This document shows positions 1 through 7,089 of a stretch of 17,540 nt of DNA, piece by piece. The notes below the pieces were generated by a model. It worked only from the letters and a program-made list of their open reading frames with translations, was not told the origin of the DNA and ran no database searches. Made by a program: the position numbers and the translations under genes. The stretch comes from CAZMLC01 sp964567125 (lineage in GTDB: Bacteria; Verrucomicrobiota; Kiritimatiellia; RFP12; UBA1067): contig CAZMLC010000059.1 in assembly GCA_964567125.1 (NCBI GenBank), positions 1 to 17,540 on the forward strand, written 5' to 3'. Within the stretch, counting starts at the first letter, position 1; each line of letters opens with the position of its first letter.

Positions 1-50
1 ATTTCATCAAATGCGCAAGCCTCGCGCGCCTTAATCGTTAATCTTGCCAT
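1..50 (-). CDS. N-terminal fragment of a probable sugar kinase (2-keto-3-deoxygluconate kinase type), cut by the window edge
   Basis: An ATG at 50 on the minus strand opens a frame that runs off the window after 16 codons (MARLTIKAREACAFDE). It starts 4 nt after the eda stop codon, and an AGAGGG stretch inside the end of eda can serve as ribosome binding site, so it is almost certainly the next gene of the eda operon. The short N-terminus resembles, from memory, the start of PfkB-type sugar kinases in PVC bacteria, where a similar lead-in precedes a SLGEVMLR-type strand. A KDG kinase beside a KDPG aldolase would be a sensible pair: KDG is phosphorylated to KDPG, which the aldolase cleaves. 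The existence of a gene is fairly sure. The kinase identity rests on 16 residues plus context and is tentative. Confidence 0.45.
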   Translation of the reverse strand, partial: MARLTIKAREACAFDE

Positions 51-54
51 AACC

Positions 55-687
55 TTACCCTCTCCCCACATTCAATGCCGCCCGACAATTCTCCGCGATG
101 ACGTCCCAGCGTCCAGCCACCATGTCATCTTTCTTCGCAATCCAGGTACCGCCGACAGCCAAGACCGTCTTGATCTCGAGATAGGACTTCACATTCGCCA
201 GCGAAACGCCGCCGGTCGGCATAAACTTCACCCCCGTATGCTGATAGGGCGCGGAAAGCGCGGAGAGCAACTTGACGCCGCCCACGGCTTCAGCCGGGAA
301 AAACTTCAGCGTCTTGCAGCCCAGCTCGAGACCACGTTCAATATCGGATGGCGAGCACACGCCAGGAACAAACGCAAAGCCCTTCTGCTGCGCATGGCTT
401 ACCACGCGCGGATTCAGTCCTGGCGCCACGCCGAATTGAGCGCCGCATTCCATGGCCAGGTCAACCGTCTTCGGATCGAGAATCGTACATGCCCCGAGCA
501 GCAGCTGCGGACGCTCGCGCGCCATCACGCGGATCACCTCCGCGGCAACGGCGCTGCGGAAGGTCACTTCCGCCAATGGCAAGCCGCCGGCAATCAGTGC
601 ATCGGCCAACGGCACGGCATGAGCAACATCATCAATCGCAATGACTGGAACAATTTTGTACTGTGCCAGCTGTTCAGCTTGAAACAT
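55..687 (-). CDS. eda: 2-dehydro-3-deoxy-phosphogluconate aldolase / 4-hydroxy-2-oxoglutarate aldolase
   Basis: A 210-residue class I aldolase of normal length for the KDPG/KHG aldolase family. It splits 2-keto-3-deoxy-6-phosphogluconate into pyruvate and glyceraldehyde 3-phosphate, the last step of the Entner-Doudoroff pathway and of hexuronate breakdown, in the cytoplasm. Family hallmarks are visible: the AEVTFRS strand with the catalytic Glu near residue 40, GACTIL near 65-70, and the LKFFPAEAVGG motif whose Lys128 should be the Schiff-base lysine. The phosphate-binding PTGGV (157-161) and GGTWIA segments are also present. The start at 687 is supported by AAGGAG six nt upstream (694-699). 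The gene has its own candidate promoter and is followed 4 nt later by a probable sugar kinase. The family is certain; whether the substrate is KDPG, a galactonate derivative or hydroxyoxoglutarate is not decided by sequence. Confidence 0.93.
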   Translation of the reverse strand: MFQAEQLAQYKIVPVIAIDDVAHAVPLADALIAGGLPLAEVTFRSAVAAEVIRVMARERPQLLLGACTILDPKTVDLAMECGAQFGVAPGLNPRVVSHAQQKGFAFVPGVCSPSDIERGLELGCKTLKFFPAEAVGGVKLLSALSAPYQHTGVKFMPTGGVSLANVKSYLEIKTVLAVGGTWIAKKDDMVAGRWDVIAENCRAALNVGRG

Positions 688-714
688 AGTTATCTCCTTG
701 TCAAATAGTGATCA

Positions 715-744
715 ATTGTACTGTAAAGAGCCACCCTTCTTCAA
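715..744 (-). promoter_or_regulatory. Candidate sigma-70-type promoter for eda
   Basis: Read on the minus strand, TTGAAG (739-744) and TACAAT (715-720) are separated by 18 nt, 28 nt upstream of the eda start codon. The -10 matches the consensus at five of six positions; the -35 matches at four. No convincing symmetric operator was seen around it. Confidence 0.4.
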
Positions 745-828
745 CCAAAACATTGCACCCTTTTTGACGTTTTGCGCATTAACCATGGAAAAACGTGGGC
801 CGTCAAGCCCGCGGCACACCGCTTTTCC

Positions 829-857
829 TTGGCAGCGCACTGTAACTCCGCTATCAT
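829..857 (+). promoter_or_regulatory. Candidate sigma-70-type promoter for the release-factor-like gene
   Basis: TTGGCA (829-834) and TATCAT (852-857) are separated by the ideal 17 nt, 32 nt upstream of the ATG at 890. It lies back to back with the eda promoter, so the stretch 688-889 is a divergent promoter region with no other gene seen in it. Confidence 0.5.
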
Positions 858-889
858 AGCCGCACGTACAGCATATAGACGAGTATCTT

Positions 890-1303
890 ATGGTGACCCC
901 GGAAACAATTGAAACAATCAAAGAGCTGATGACCTTGGCGAGCGTGTTCGAAGAGGATCTGCATGAGCAGTTTATCCTCGGCTCCGGACCTGGCGGACAG
1001 AAGACGAACAAGACGTCATCGACTGTGCGCCTCTATCACGAACCCAGCGGTCTGACGATCAAATACGGCGAACACCGCTCGCGTGAAATGAACCGCTGGC
1101 TGGCACGGCGCGAACTGGCGGAAAAAATCCTTGAGAAGGCCCGTTCCGAACACTCAAAACGACGCCAGGAGGTCGAACGCATCCGCCGGCAGAAACGCCG
1201 CAAGTCGCGCCGACAGAAAGCGCGCATGGTCGCTGACAAACGCCAACTCGGTGAAAAGAAGGCGTTGCGTCAGCGGGTTGACCATGGACAACACGACGTG
1301 TAA
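890..1303 (+). CDS. Release-factor-like GGQ-domain protein (ribosome rescue, MTRFR/ArfB-like)
   Basis: A 137-residue protein consisting of the RF-1-type catalytic domain plus a very basic tail. The peptidyl-tRNA hydrolysis motif GSGPGGQKTNKTSS is at about 31-44 (GGQ 35-37), followed by the usual VRLYHEPSGLTI strands and a HRSREMNRWLARREL helix. There are no codon-recognition domains, so it should hydrolyse peptidyl-tRNA on stalled ribosomes or large subunits without reading a stop codon. The GPGGQ-TNKTS context and the helix after it resemble mitochondrial MTRFR (C12orf65) more than ArfB. Residues from about 80 onward are packed with Arg and Lys and probably contact rRNA. The start at 890 is preceded by a weak GACGAG six nt upstream. 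It is the only plus-strand gene seen and converges on the PATR gene with 8 nt between stop codons. Confidence in the domain is high, in the exact rescue pathway moderate. Confidence 0.85.
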   Translation: MVTPETIETIKELMTLASVFEEDLHEQFILGSGPGGQKTNKTSSTVRLYHEPSGLTIKYGEHRSREMNRWLARRELAEKILEKARSEHSKRRQEVERIRRQKRRKSRRQKARMVADKRQLGEKKALRQRVDHGQHDV

Positions 1304-1311
1304 ACCGTGAC

Positions 1312-4300
1312 TTACCGCACGTGCAGAACAGTTCCCAGAGGCAGCAGAATGACTTCACCGTTCGCAAGCTGTTTCGCTTTCTGCCCGATCGGAGAGGTAA
1401 TCCTGGCCAGTTGCGTTAAACTCAGCGTTGCACCGGAGCCGATCACGAGATGATCAACCCCTGCTGTCATATTGCGCAGCACAAGGGACCCATTCCACAC
1501 TTCAGCGGAACTATCGGCCAATGTTAACGTCGACGCTCCACTCCCGAAATCAATAACGGAAGCGCCGTCAACATCCAAGGGGCCTGCTGTTTCGCTGAAC
1601 CCGTTCAACTTCAGCGTTCCGCCCGACAGATGAAGGGGACTCATATCCGCAATGCGTTCCGCTGCGGACAACTGTAACGTGCCTGCGTCCAACGAGGTGG
1701 CCCCCGTATAGGCGTTTGCGGCAACAAACACGACTAACCCTGTACTGGACATGCGGACCCCGCCCGGTCCTGTGATACCCCCCGTCACAAAAAGCGCGTT
1801 AGTCCCCGTTGTGACAGACAGCAGGTCCACCGTATTGCTCACCGTGATTGTACCGCTAAAAATGCTGTTCACATTTGAGATACTCCCGACTGTCGAGATG
1901 ACACCTGCTGTCGAAGCGCAAACAATACCACGCGCAAAGGTAAACGTACTGTTCGCAGCTCCCTCAAAGGCAAAGGTCGGGGTATTTGTCAACGCGGTAT
2001 GTGCATCCCCGACAATCACATCGTTGGTGCAATTCCCGAGAGCACTCTCCCCACCTTTCGGAACGCTGGCTGTTACCAGCAAACGCCCGTCCCTAATAAT
2101 CGTTGTTCCGCGATAAGCGTTCGCTGTACTTTTTAAGCGCAAGGTTCCTGCGCCTGTTTTGCGCAGATAACTATTGGCAATCCCTGGATAACAGACCAGT
2201 CTTCCTTGAATATCAAGGTCGATTGAATCGGCACCATCGGTTACATCAAAAATATGCGTATTATACAGCAAGGTGCCCGTAGCATTGGTGCTCGGTCCAC
2301 ACAAGAGCCATGCATCCACTGTGACGCGCGCGCCACGCTGTGTTCCCACATATTGCACCATCATTTCGTCGCCATTGACATAGTTTTCCATTGGATTGTT
2401 GAATCCGAGGACCGCGCCATCTCCCAACAGAATGGCAGGCCCCTGACTGGCAAGATTGTGCACATTATGCTGTACCCTGTTTGTGCTCTCAGTAAAAAAA
2501 CCTCCTTCGAGTATATGGATCGCCTTGACAGGAAAGTTATACGGTGTTCCAGGACCTTTCCCAAACGTCAAAGCCCCCGGGCCTTTCTTGACGATGATCG
2601 TATTGTTATCGTAAAAAACCGCGTTGCCGATCGTCGAGAAGGTCAGCATGGTATTGGTTTGCGCGATATCGAAAATATAGTGATTTGTCGGTGTTGCATA
2701 CTTGAAGCCTCGATCGCTACGCACGCTCGGTCCGGTATAACGCAGTGTTCCACCGGCGAACACAAGGTTATCGCGATAAGCACTCGACATGCCAATGCCG
2801 CTCGCCACTCCCCCATCCGCCAGAACCGACACGCTGACCACGCCATTACTGAGTTGCATCGGCCCCGTAAACGTATTGAGACCGGCTAATTCAAGCGTGC
2901 CAGTTCCTAACTTGACGAGACCACGCATATTTCCGTTCGCATTGTCGATAGTTGCACTGCAGGATATAAATCCGTCAGGTGCATATGTCGTATCAATACC
3001 GAGGAATGAGCCGCTCAGAAAACCACCGCCGGCGCTCCCTATTGCATTGAACACGTGCAGATCATCCGCCGTAAATTCACCATTTCCACCGACGTTCAGC
3101 GCGAGCGTACCGCCACTGTTAACAACAATATTCGTTGCGTTCCATTTCGTCGTATCGCCGCCGTAGAGCGCAGTGCGCTGTGCAAACTGCAACACACCCC
3201 CAGAAATCGTTGTCGTGCCGTCATACGCCGTGATCTGGTTCAACACCAAGGTCTCGGATCCGCTCTTGGTTACACCGCCAGGGCCAGTGAGCAGAACGTC
3301 TATACGGCCTCCGCTCAGACTGCTCGTCCCGGTTGCGTAGACAGTACCGTTGCTCAGAACACCGCCCTGCATCACGATGCTGCTGTTTGTCACGGTCAGT
3401 CCGTTCAGATTCAGATTGCCGCCCGAAACAGTCAGTGGAACACCGAGCGGCAGAGCCGCACTGTTTGCCACCGTCAACACACCACCGGCAACGGTCACGC
3501 GTCCAGTAAATGTGTTCTCACCCGCCAGAACCCACGTGCCTGCGTCGCTCTTCTTGAGTGCGTTCGCACCTGTCCCCGATATCGCACCATTGATCGTCCC
3601 GAAGCCACCACCGCGCAGATGGAGCGTATTGGTGCTTAACGCAACCGGTCCATTCAAAGTGACGCGCGTATTACGATCATTCGTCATACCCACAAGCATG
3701 GGAGAATCAGCAAAAAGATAAATCGTGTTTGTATGCGTTGTCGTATTATTGAAAATAAGGCCGCCAGGATTGTTGAAAGTCGTTGCCAATGTTCCACCAT
3801 ACAAATTGACAGGTCCTGTCCCCATCGCTCCACTCGCATCGATATTCACCTTGCACCAATTTCTATCATTGGCATGAACCGTCAATCCGCCCGAAAAAGT
3901 ATTTCCACTATTCGCCAGCGACAACCCACCATCGTTGGACAACTTCTCGATGCCGCCTTCACCGGAAATAACCCCGTTCAGCGTAAGCCCGTACGTGGTG
4001 AATTCCATTTTCAGCGTTGTTTCACTTGGAATTTCAACCGGATTGCTCATCGAGCAGGTTGCGTTACGCGTCAAATAAAAACAGGGATGCGATGTCCCAT
4101 TAGTCACAACGCGTAGCGTATTACCGCTTAGGGCGATTACGGGTTTTGTCGCACCATCGTTTAAAAACTCCAACCGATTCAAAACAAACGGATTCTCCAG
4201 ATCGTGAATCAGGGTTGTCTGTACGTTACCATTGAGCGTAATCGTTGTATCGCTGGCACTCTGCGGCACACTTCCATCCGGACTCCAGTTTTCAGCAGTT

Positions 4301-4485
4301 GCCCAATTGTTGCTAAAACCTCCGCCATCCCACGTATAGATCGTCGCGCGCACCGGCAGCACCACACTTCCGATCGCACTGATCACCAACATACGCTGCA
4401 ACACCTCGCGCATGCTTATCGCATCTACACGAAGCCAAGTCATGATCCGTACACCATTTCGTTTATGCGATATTTGTTGATTCAT
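1312..4485 (-). CDS. Secreted autotransporter-associated beta-strand (PATR) repeat protein
   Basis: A 1057-residue exported protein rich in Gly, Thr, Asn and Ser with hardly any charge, typical of a right-handed beta-helix. The start at 4485 (MNQQISHKRN) is chosen because AAGGAAG lies five nt upstream; the longer upstream reading has no ribosome site. A long n-region leads into the hydrophobic MLVISAIGSVVLP and a likely signal peptidase site after VRA (about residue 47). The mature N-terminus TIYTWDGGGFSNNWATAENW is the classic opening of this family. At least six repeats of the form GTLxLxGxNTFTGxxxVxxGxL are visible, for example GTWVLAGENTFTGRVTVAGG and GTLELAGLNTFTG. The C-terminus shows neither an autotransporter beta-barrel nor a PEP-CTERM tail. 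The likely location is the cell surface or outside; adhesion or a matrix role is a guess. It is visibly less GC-rich than its neighbours and lies 80 nt after the ABC ATPase gene. Confidence 0.85.
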   Translation of the reverse strand: MNQQISHKRNGVRIMTWLRVDAISMREVLQRMLVISAIGSVVLPVRATIYTWDGGGFSNNWATAENWSPDGSVPQSASDTTITLNGNVQTTLIHDLENPFVLNRLEFLNDGATKPVIALSGNTLRVVTNGTSHPCFYLTRNATCSMSNPVEIPSETTLKMEFTTYGLTLNGVISGEGGIEKLSNDGGLSLANSGNTFSGGLTVHANDRNWCKVNIDASGAMGTGPVNLYGGTLATTFNNPGGLIFNNTTTHTNTIYLFADSPMLVGMTNDRNTRVTLNGPVALSTNTLHLRGGGFGTINGAISGTGANALKKSDAGTWVLAGENTFTGRVTVAGGVLTVANSAALPLGVPLTVSGGNLNLNGLTVTNSSIVMQGGVLSNGTVYATGTSSLSGGRIDVLLTGPGGVTKSGSETLVLNQITAYDGTTTISGGVLQFAQRTALYGGDTTKWNATNIVVNSGGTLALNVGGNGEFTADDLHVFNAIGSAGGGFLSGSFLGIDTTYAPDGFISCSATIDNANGNMRGLVKLGTGTLELAGLNTFTGPMQLSNGVVSVSVLADGGVASGIGMSSAYRDNLVFAGGTLRYTGPSVRSDRGFKYATPTNHYIFDIAQTNTMLTFSTIGNAVFYDNNTIIVKKGPGALTFGKGPGTPYNFPVKAIHILEGGFFTESTNRVQHNVHNLASQGPAILLGDGAVLGFNNPMENYVNGDEMMVQYVGTQRGARVTVDAWLLCGPSTNATGTLLYNTHIFDVTDGADSIDLDIQGRLVCYPGIANSYLRKTGAGTLRLKSTANAYRGTTIIRDGRLLVTASVPKGGESALGNCTNDVIVGDAHTALTNTPTFAFEGAANSTFTFARGIVCASTAGVISTVGSISNVNSIFSGTITVSNTVDLLSVTTGTNALFVTGGITGPGGVRMSSTGLVVFVAANAYTGATSLDAGTLQLSAAERIADMSPLHLSGGTLKLNGFSETAGPLDVDGASVIDFGSGASTLTLADSSAEVWNGSLVLRNMTAGVDHLVIGSGATLSLTQLARITSPIGQKAKQLANGEVILLPLGTVLHVR

Positions 4486-4490
4486 AACCA

Positions 4491-4497
4491 CTTCCTT
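4491..4497 (-). promoter_or_regulatory. Ribosome binding site that fixes the PATR protein start
   Basis: AAGGAAG on the minus strand ends five nt before the ATG at 4485. The longer open frame that could begin at 4554 lacks such a site and would put 23 untypical residues before the signal peptide. Confidence 0.6.
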
Positions 4498-4512
4498 TTT
4501 TAAATTGCTCTG

Positions 4513-4541
4513 CCTATACATCCACGAAGAGTCACATCCAA
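4513..4541 (-). promoter_or_regulatory. Candidate promoter for the PATR gene
   Basis: On the minus strand TTGGAT (4536-4541) and TATAGG (4513-4518) are 17 nt apart, inside the 80-nt gap between the ABC ATPase stop and the PATR start. It could make the PATR gene independent of the upstream operon. Confidence 0.3.
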
Positions 4542-4565
4542 TCACACGATCCACACATTGTAATC

Positions 4566-5246
4566 CTACGTGACGATCACGCCATCGCGCAGCTCCACGT
4601 TACGCGTCAGTCGCTGCGCACAGGTAGCGGAATGCGTAACCACGATGAGTGTCGCGCGCTGCTCCTTGTTGATCTCGATCAACAAATCCATCAGACTTTG
4701 CGCATTCGTTGCATCCAAGGCCCCAGTCGGCTCGTCCGCAAGAATCAGACACGGCTGCAGCAGGACCGCACGCGCAAGGGCCACGCGCTGCCGCTCACCG
4801 CCGGAGAGCTGTCCGGGGAAATGATCCATCCGCGCCCCAAGGCCGACGCGCTCCAGCAGCGCAACCGCGCGCGCCTGAATTTCGCTATCGACCTTGCCCG
4901 CCCACGCCGGCACCAGCACATTTTCACGCGCGGTCAGTTGCGGCAACAAATGATGCGATTGAAAAATAAAACCGATTTCGCGGTTGCGGAACTGCGTCCG
5001 TTCGGCTTCACTCAGCACGCCGAGGTCACGTCCATTGACCGTGAGGCGTCCCGCATCAACCGTATCCATTGCACCTAAAAGCTGTAAGAGCGTTGTCTTG
5101 CCTGAACCGGAGGGCCCTGTAATGGCCAGCATTTCTCCGGCCAACACGCTGAGGTTGACCCCTTTTAAAACGGGTACCGCCGTACTGCCCGGCATGGCAA
5201 AGGTCCGCCACACATCGACGACCTGAACGTCTGCGCCTCCCATCAT
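4566..5246 (-). CDS. ABC transporter ATP-binding protein, LolD/MacB/FtsE type, without a permease in the window
   Basis: A 226-residue nucleotide-binding subunit of normal length. Visible motifs are Walker A GPSGSGKTT (44-52), the Q-loop Gln96 in FIFQSHHLLP, the signature LSGGERQRVALARA (147-160), Walker B LILADEP with catalytic Glu (167-173), the D-loop GALD (175-178) and the switch His205 in VVTHS. The IGFIFQSHHLLPQLTARENV stretch is typical of the LolD/MacB family, which pairs with FtsX-like permeases for lipoprotein release or mechanotransmission rather than bulk import. The start at 5246 is preferred: AGGAGG (5253-5258) lies six nt upstream, and the ATG overlaps the stop of the propeller gene as ATGA, implying translational coupling. 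No LolC/MacB-like permease is present; the next gene downstream is the PATR protein. The ATPase function is certain, the transported partner unknown. Confidence 0.93.
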   Translation of the reverse strand: MMGGADVQVVDVWRTFAMPGSTAVPVLKGVNLSVLAGEMLAITGPSGSGKTTLLQLLGAMDTVDAGRLTVNGRDLGVLSEAERTQFRNREIGFIFQSHHLLPQLTARENVLVPAWAGKVDSEIQARAVALLERVGLGARMDHFPGQLSGGERQRVALARAVLLQPCLILADEPTGALDATNAQSLMDLLIEINKEQRATLIVVTHSATCAQRLTRNVELRDGVIVT

Positions 5247-6394
5247 TCTACGCCTCCTTTCACGACCACCAGATCGCCGTCCACCATGCAAGCCACCTCT
5301 TCAGATCCCCGACCTGCGATCAATCCGCTGCACGCATCGCCCAGAGCATAGGGCGTCTTTTGCCGCGACGCGACATCGACGCGCACCAGTCCCTGATCGG
5401 CAAGGCACCAAAGTGCCCGCGATGTCCCGACCATCTCGCTGATCAAGGAACCCACTGTCACCACGCCATCCGCGACAAGCGAGGAATCCGCGTATTTCCA
5501 GAAGGTCAAACGCCCATCCGGCGTTGCCATGGCCAGACGATCCGGCGCATATTCGATCGGGGTTGCAAAGGTCTCGGTAGCCTCCAGATTCGCACGCGCA
5601 AGCACCGCGCGCTTCTGCGGATCCGCGACAATCAGCAGGCCTGAACGCGTCCCTGCCGCGATGAGTCCGCGCTGCATGACGCAGAGTCCGCCCGCCATCT
5701 GGTCGTTTTCCCCCACGGGGATCGAGGCCACATGCGCGCCGTCCGCGGATTGGAAGAGGTGAAGCGCACCATCGCAATTGCCATAGATCAGCCACGATCC
5801 TACCAGAGCAGGTTCACCGTCGCTGCGATTCGTCGGAGCGCTCGTCCAGATCACAGTGCCATTCAGCGCATGCAGAGAGAAAATCCGGCCATCGTCCTGC
5901 GAGACCATCCAGAGCCTGTCGCTCTCAGGACCTGTTCCGTAGAGCGGCGGCTGCGTAAAACAGCCCTCAGTCTGAAGCGTCCAGAGTACAGTCCCTTTTT
6001 TCGTGTCGAGCGCACAGACACCGCCGCGCTGAGAAACCAGCACGACGCGCTCATCAGGCATGCGCAGCGCCGCCTCCCACTGCTGATTGGAAAGCGCCAC
6101 CTGCCACTGCGATTGCCCGGTTACTGAGAACCGTTCACACCGTCCTTCGCGCGTAAAGGCAAACCATCCCTCCGTCAACGCCACAGGCCGGTTCGCCTGT
6201 GCTGAAAAGGGGATTCTAAGAATCGGCTGTTCAACCGGTGCGCCAGCGGATGGAGGCACGGACACCGCCGTGCGTACAGAGGGTTCGCGTGCAGCGTCGA
6301 CCGGATAGAAAAGGATGCCACAGATGCTCAGACAGAGCAACAGAAAAAATAGGCCTAACAGCCACGCCGTGCGCTTTATTTTCGCATCACCCAT
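5243..6394 (-). CDS. Membrane-anchored PQQ-type beta-propeller protein
   Basis: A 383-residue protein with a short basic N-terminus, one hydrophobic segment (about 10-30, AWLLGLFFLLLCLSICGILF) and a Pro/Ala-rich linker to about residue 60. The rest is a run of beta-propeller blades. PQQ-repeat signatures are easy to see: CALDTKKGTVLWTLQTEG (about 127-144) and SLHALNGTVIWTSAPTN (173-189), with further blades such as GTRSGLLIVADPQKRAVLA and MATPDGRLTFWK. Anchored propellers of this sort are usually non-enzymatic scaffolds, as in BamB; no quinoprotein catalytic residues are apparent. It starts 19 nt before the end of the preceding gene, with GGAGG just upstream, and its stop overlaps the ABC ATPase start. 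Placed after ExbB/ExbD-like and TonB-like genes it could play the periplasmic propeller role of TolB; that is inference. The fold is well supported, the function unknown. Confidence 0.82.
   Translation of the reverse strand: MGDAKIKRTAWLLGLFFLLLCLSICGILFYPVDAAREPSVRTAVSVPPSAGAPVEQPILRIPFSAQANRPVALTEGWFAFTREGRCERFSVTGQSQWQVALSNQQWEAALRMPDERVVLVSQRGGVCALDTKKGTVLWTLQTEGCFTQPPLYGTGPESDRLWMVSQDDGRIFSLHALNGTVIWTSAPTNRSDGEPALVGSWLIYGNCDGALHLFQSADGAHVASIPVGENDQMAGGLCVMQRGLIAAGTRSGLLIVADPQKRAVLARANLEATETFATPIEYAPDRLAMATPDGRLTFWKYADSSLVADGVVTVGSLISEMVGTSRALWCLADQGLVRVDVASRQKTPYALGDACSGLIAGRGSEEVACMVDGDLVVVKGGVE
5253..5258 (-). promoter_or_regulatory. Ribosome binding site that fixes the ABC ATPase start
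   Basis: AGGAGG on the minus strand lies six nt before the ATG at 5246 and inside the last codons of the propeller gene. A second ATG follows directly at 5243, so the protein may begin at either Met. The reading that starts at 5291 is an unlikely Arg-rich extension. Confidence 0.65.
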
Positions 6395-7080
6395 GAGACC
6401 TCCACCGTTCCGCGCGCGGCGCCTTGCGCACGTGCGCGCAGCAACAGACGTTCGATGATCCGTGAATCCGCAGAGGGTGCCGAGAGCAGTAACAGGTGCT
6501 GCAGCGCGCCCTGTGCGTCGGTTTCAACAAAAAAGCGGCACGTACCCGAGTGTTCCTGAAATGACGCGCCAGCCTCGTGCGGTACAGTCAGGCGGACCTT
6601 GCGCAGCGCCGCGCTCATCTGTACAAGATAGCCTTCCGGATGCGACGCAATCCGCGCAGGAGCGTCCCCCGCGCGCTGCAGCCCAACAGCGGAAGCCAGC
6701 GGCGGCAACTGCGGCACCGGCGCGGGCTGCCACGTCGACGACAACACACGGCTTTTTTCAATGTATTCCGGAGCGCCCAATGCAAAATCCAAAGCAGTCC
6801 CCGCGGACTCCAGACCAATCACATGGCCGGGATGCGACAGCCACGCGGCAAAGGTTTTCTGATAGATCCGCTGCGCATACTGCGGTTCAATCATCACGTA
6901 TGCGGCTTGCGCGGTAACGCGGTAGGGTTTGGTCTCAGGCACAAAAAAGATCGCCCGGAACGGCACCTCAAGCCAAAGAAACGTCATGAAAACAGCCAGC
7001 AAACCGAACTGCCACCAATACAAAATCGGCCGCGTCATGACTTTACGAAAAGAACGTCTGTTTGCTTTGCTGGAGGTCAT
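6376..7080 (-). CDS. Membrane-anchored protein in the TonB/TolA position, family not recognised
   Basis: A 234-residue protein with one N-terminal transmembrane segment (about 18-40, ILYWWQFGLLAVFMTFLWL), a periplasmic middle region with a short Pro-rich piece (QPAPVPQLPPL) and a compact C-terminal domain. The end (about 180-234) reads as two strands, a helix and a final strand: CRFFVETDAQGALQHLLLL, then an Arg/Leu-rich helix, then GTVEVSWVM. This is the order expected of a TonB-type C-terminal domain, although no clear TonB signature is present. The membrane segment lacks the His found in E. coli TonB, and the linker is much shorter and less proline-rich than usual. It lies 9 nt after the ExbD-like gene with a GGGG-containing ribosome site and overlaps the propeller gene by 19 nt. 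A transducer role is inferred mainly from position. Confidence 0.6.
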   Translation of the reverse strand: MTSSKANRRSFRKVMTRPILYWWQFGLLAVFMTFLWLEVPFRAIFFVPETKPYRVTAQAAYVMIEPQYAQRIYQKTFAAWLSHPGHVIGLESAGTALDFALGAPEYIEKSRVLSSTWQPAPVPQLPPLASAVGLQRAGDAPARIASHPEGYLVQMSAALRKVRLTVPHEAGASFQEHSGTCRFFVETDAQGALQHLLLLSAPSADSRIIERLLLRARAQGAARGTVEVSWVMRK

Positions 7081-7089
7081 CGTCTACCC

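Noticed and set aside
238..708. Plus-strand open frame opposite eda
   Set aside because: It overlaps a complete KDPG aldolase and the eda promoter, and the Arg/His-rich translation looks like no protein family.
711..725. Possible operator around TGATCAATTGTAC at the eda -10 region
   Set aside because: The central CAATTG is palindromic but the flanks are not symmetric, and there is no second copy nearby.
1291..1324. Short palindromes at the convergent ends of the release-factor-like and PATR genes, including GCACGTGC at 1317-1324
   Set aside because: The stems are too short or lack a loop, and no T-run follows in either direction, so a bidirectional terminator is not supported.
2254..2889. 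Plus-strand open frame of about 210 codons opposite the PATR gene
   Set aside because: No ribosome site and no domain, and it lies wholly within a convincing minus-strand repeat protein. The other plus-strand frames across 1751-4503 are rejected on the same grounds.
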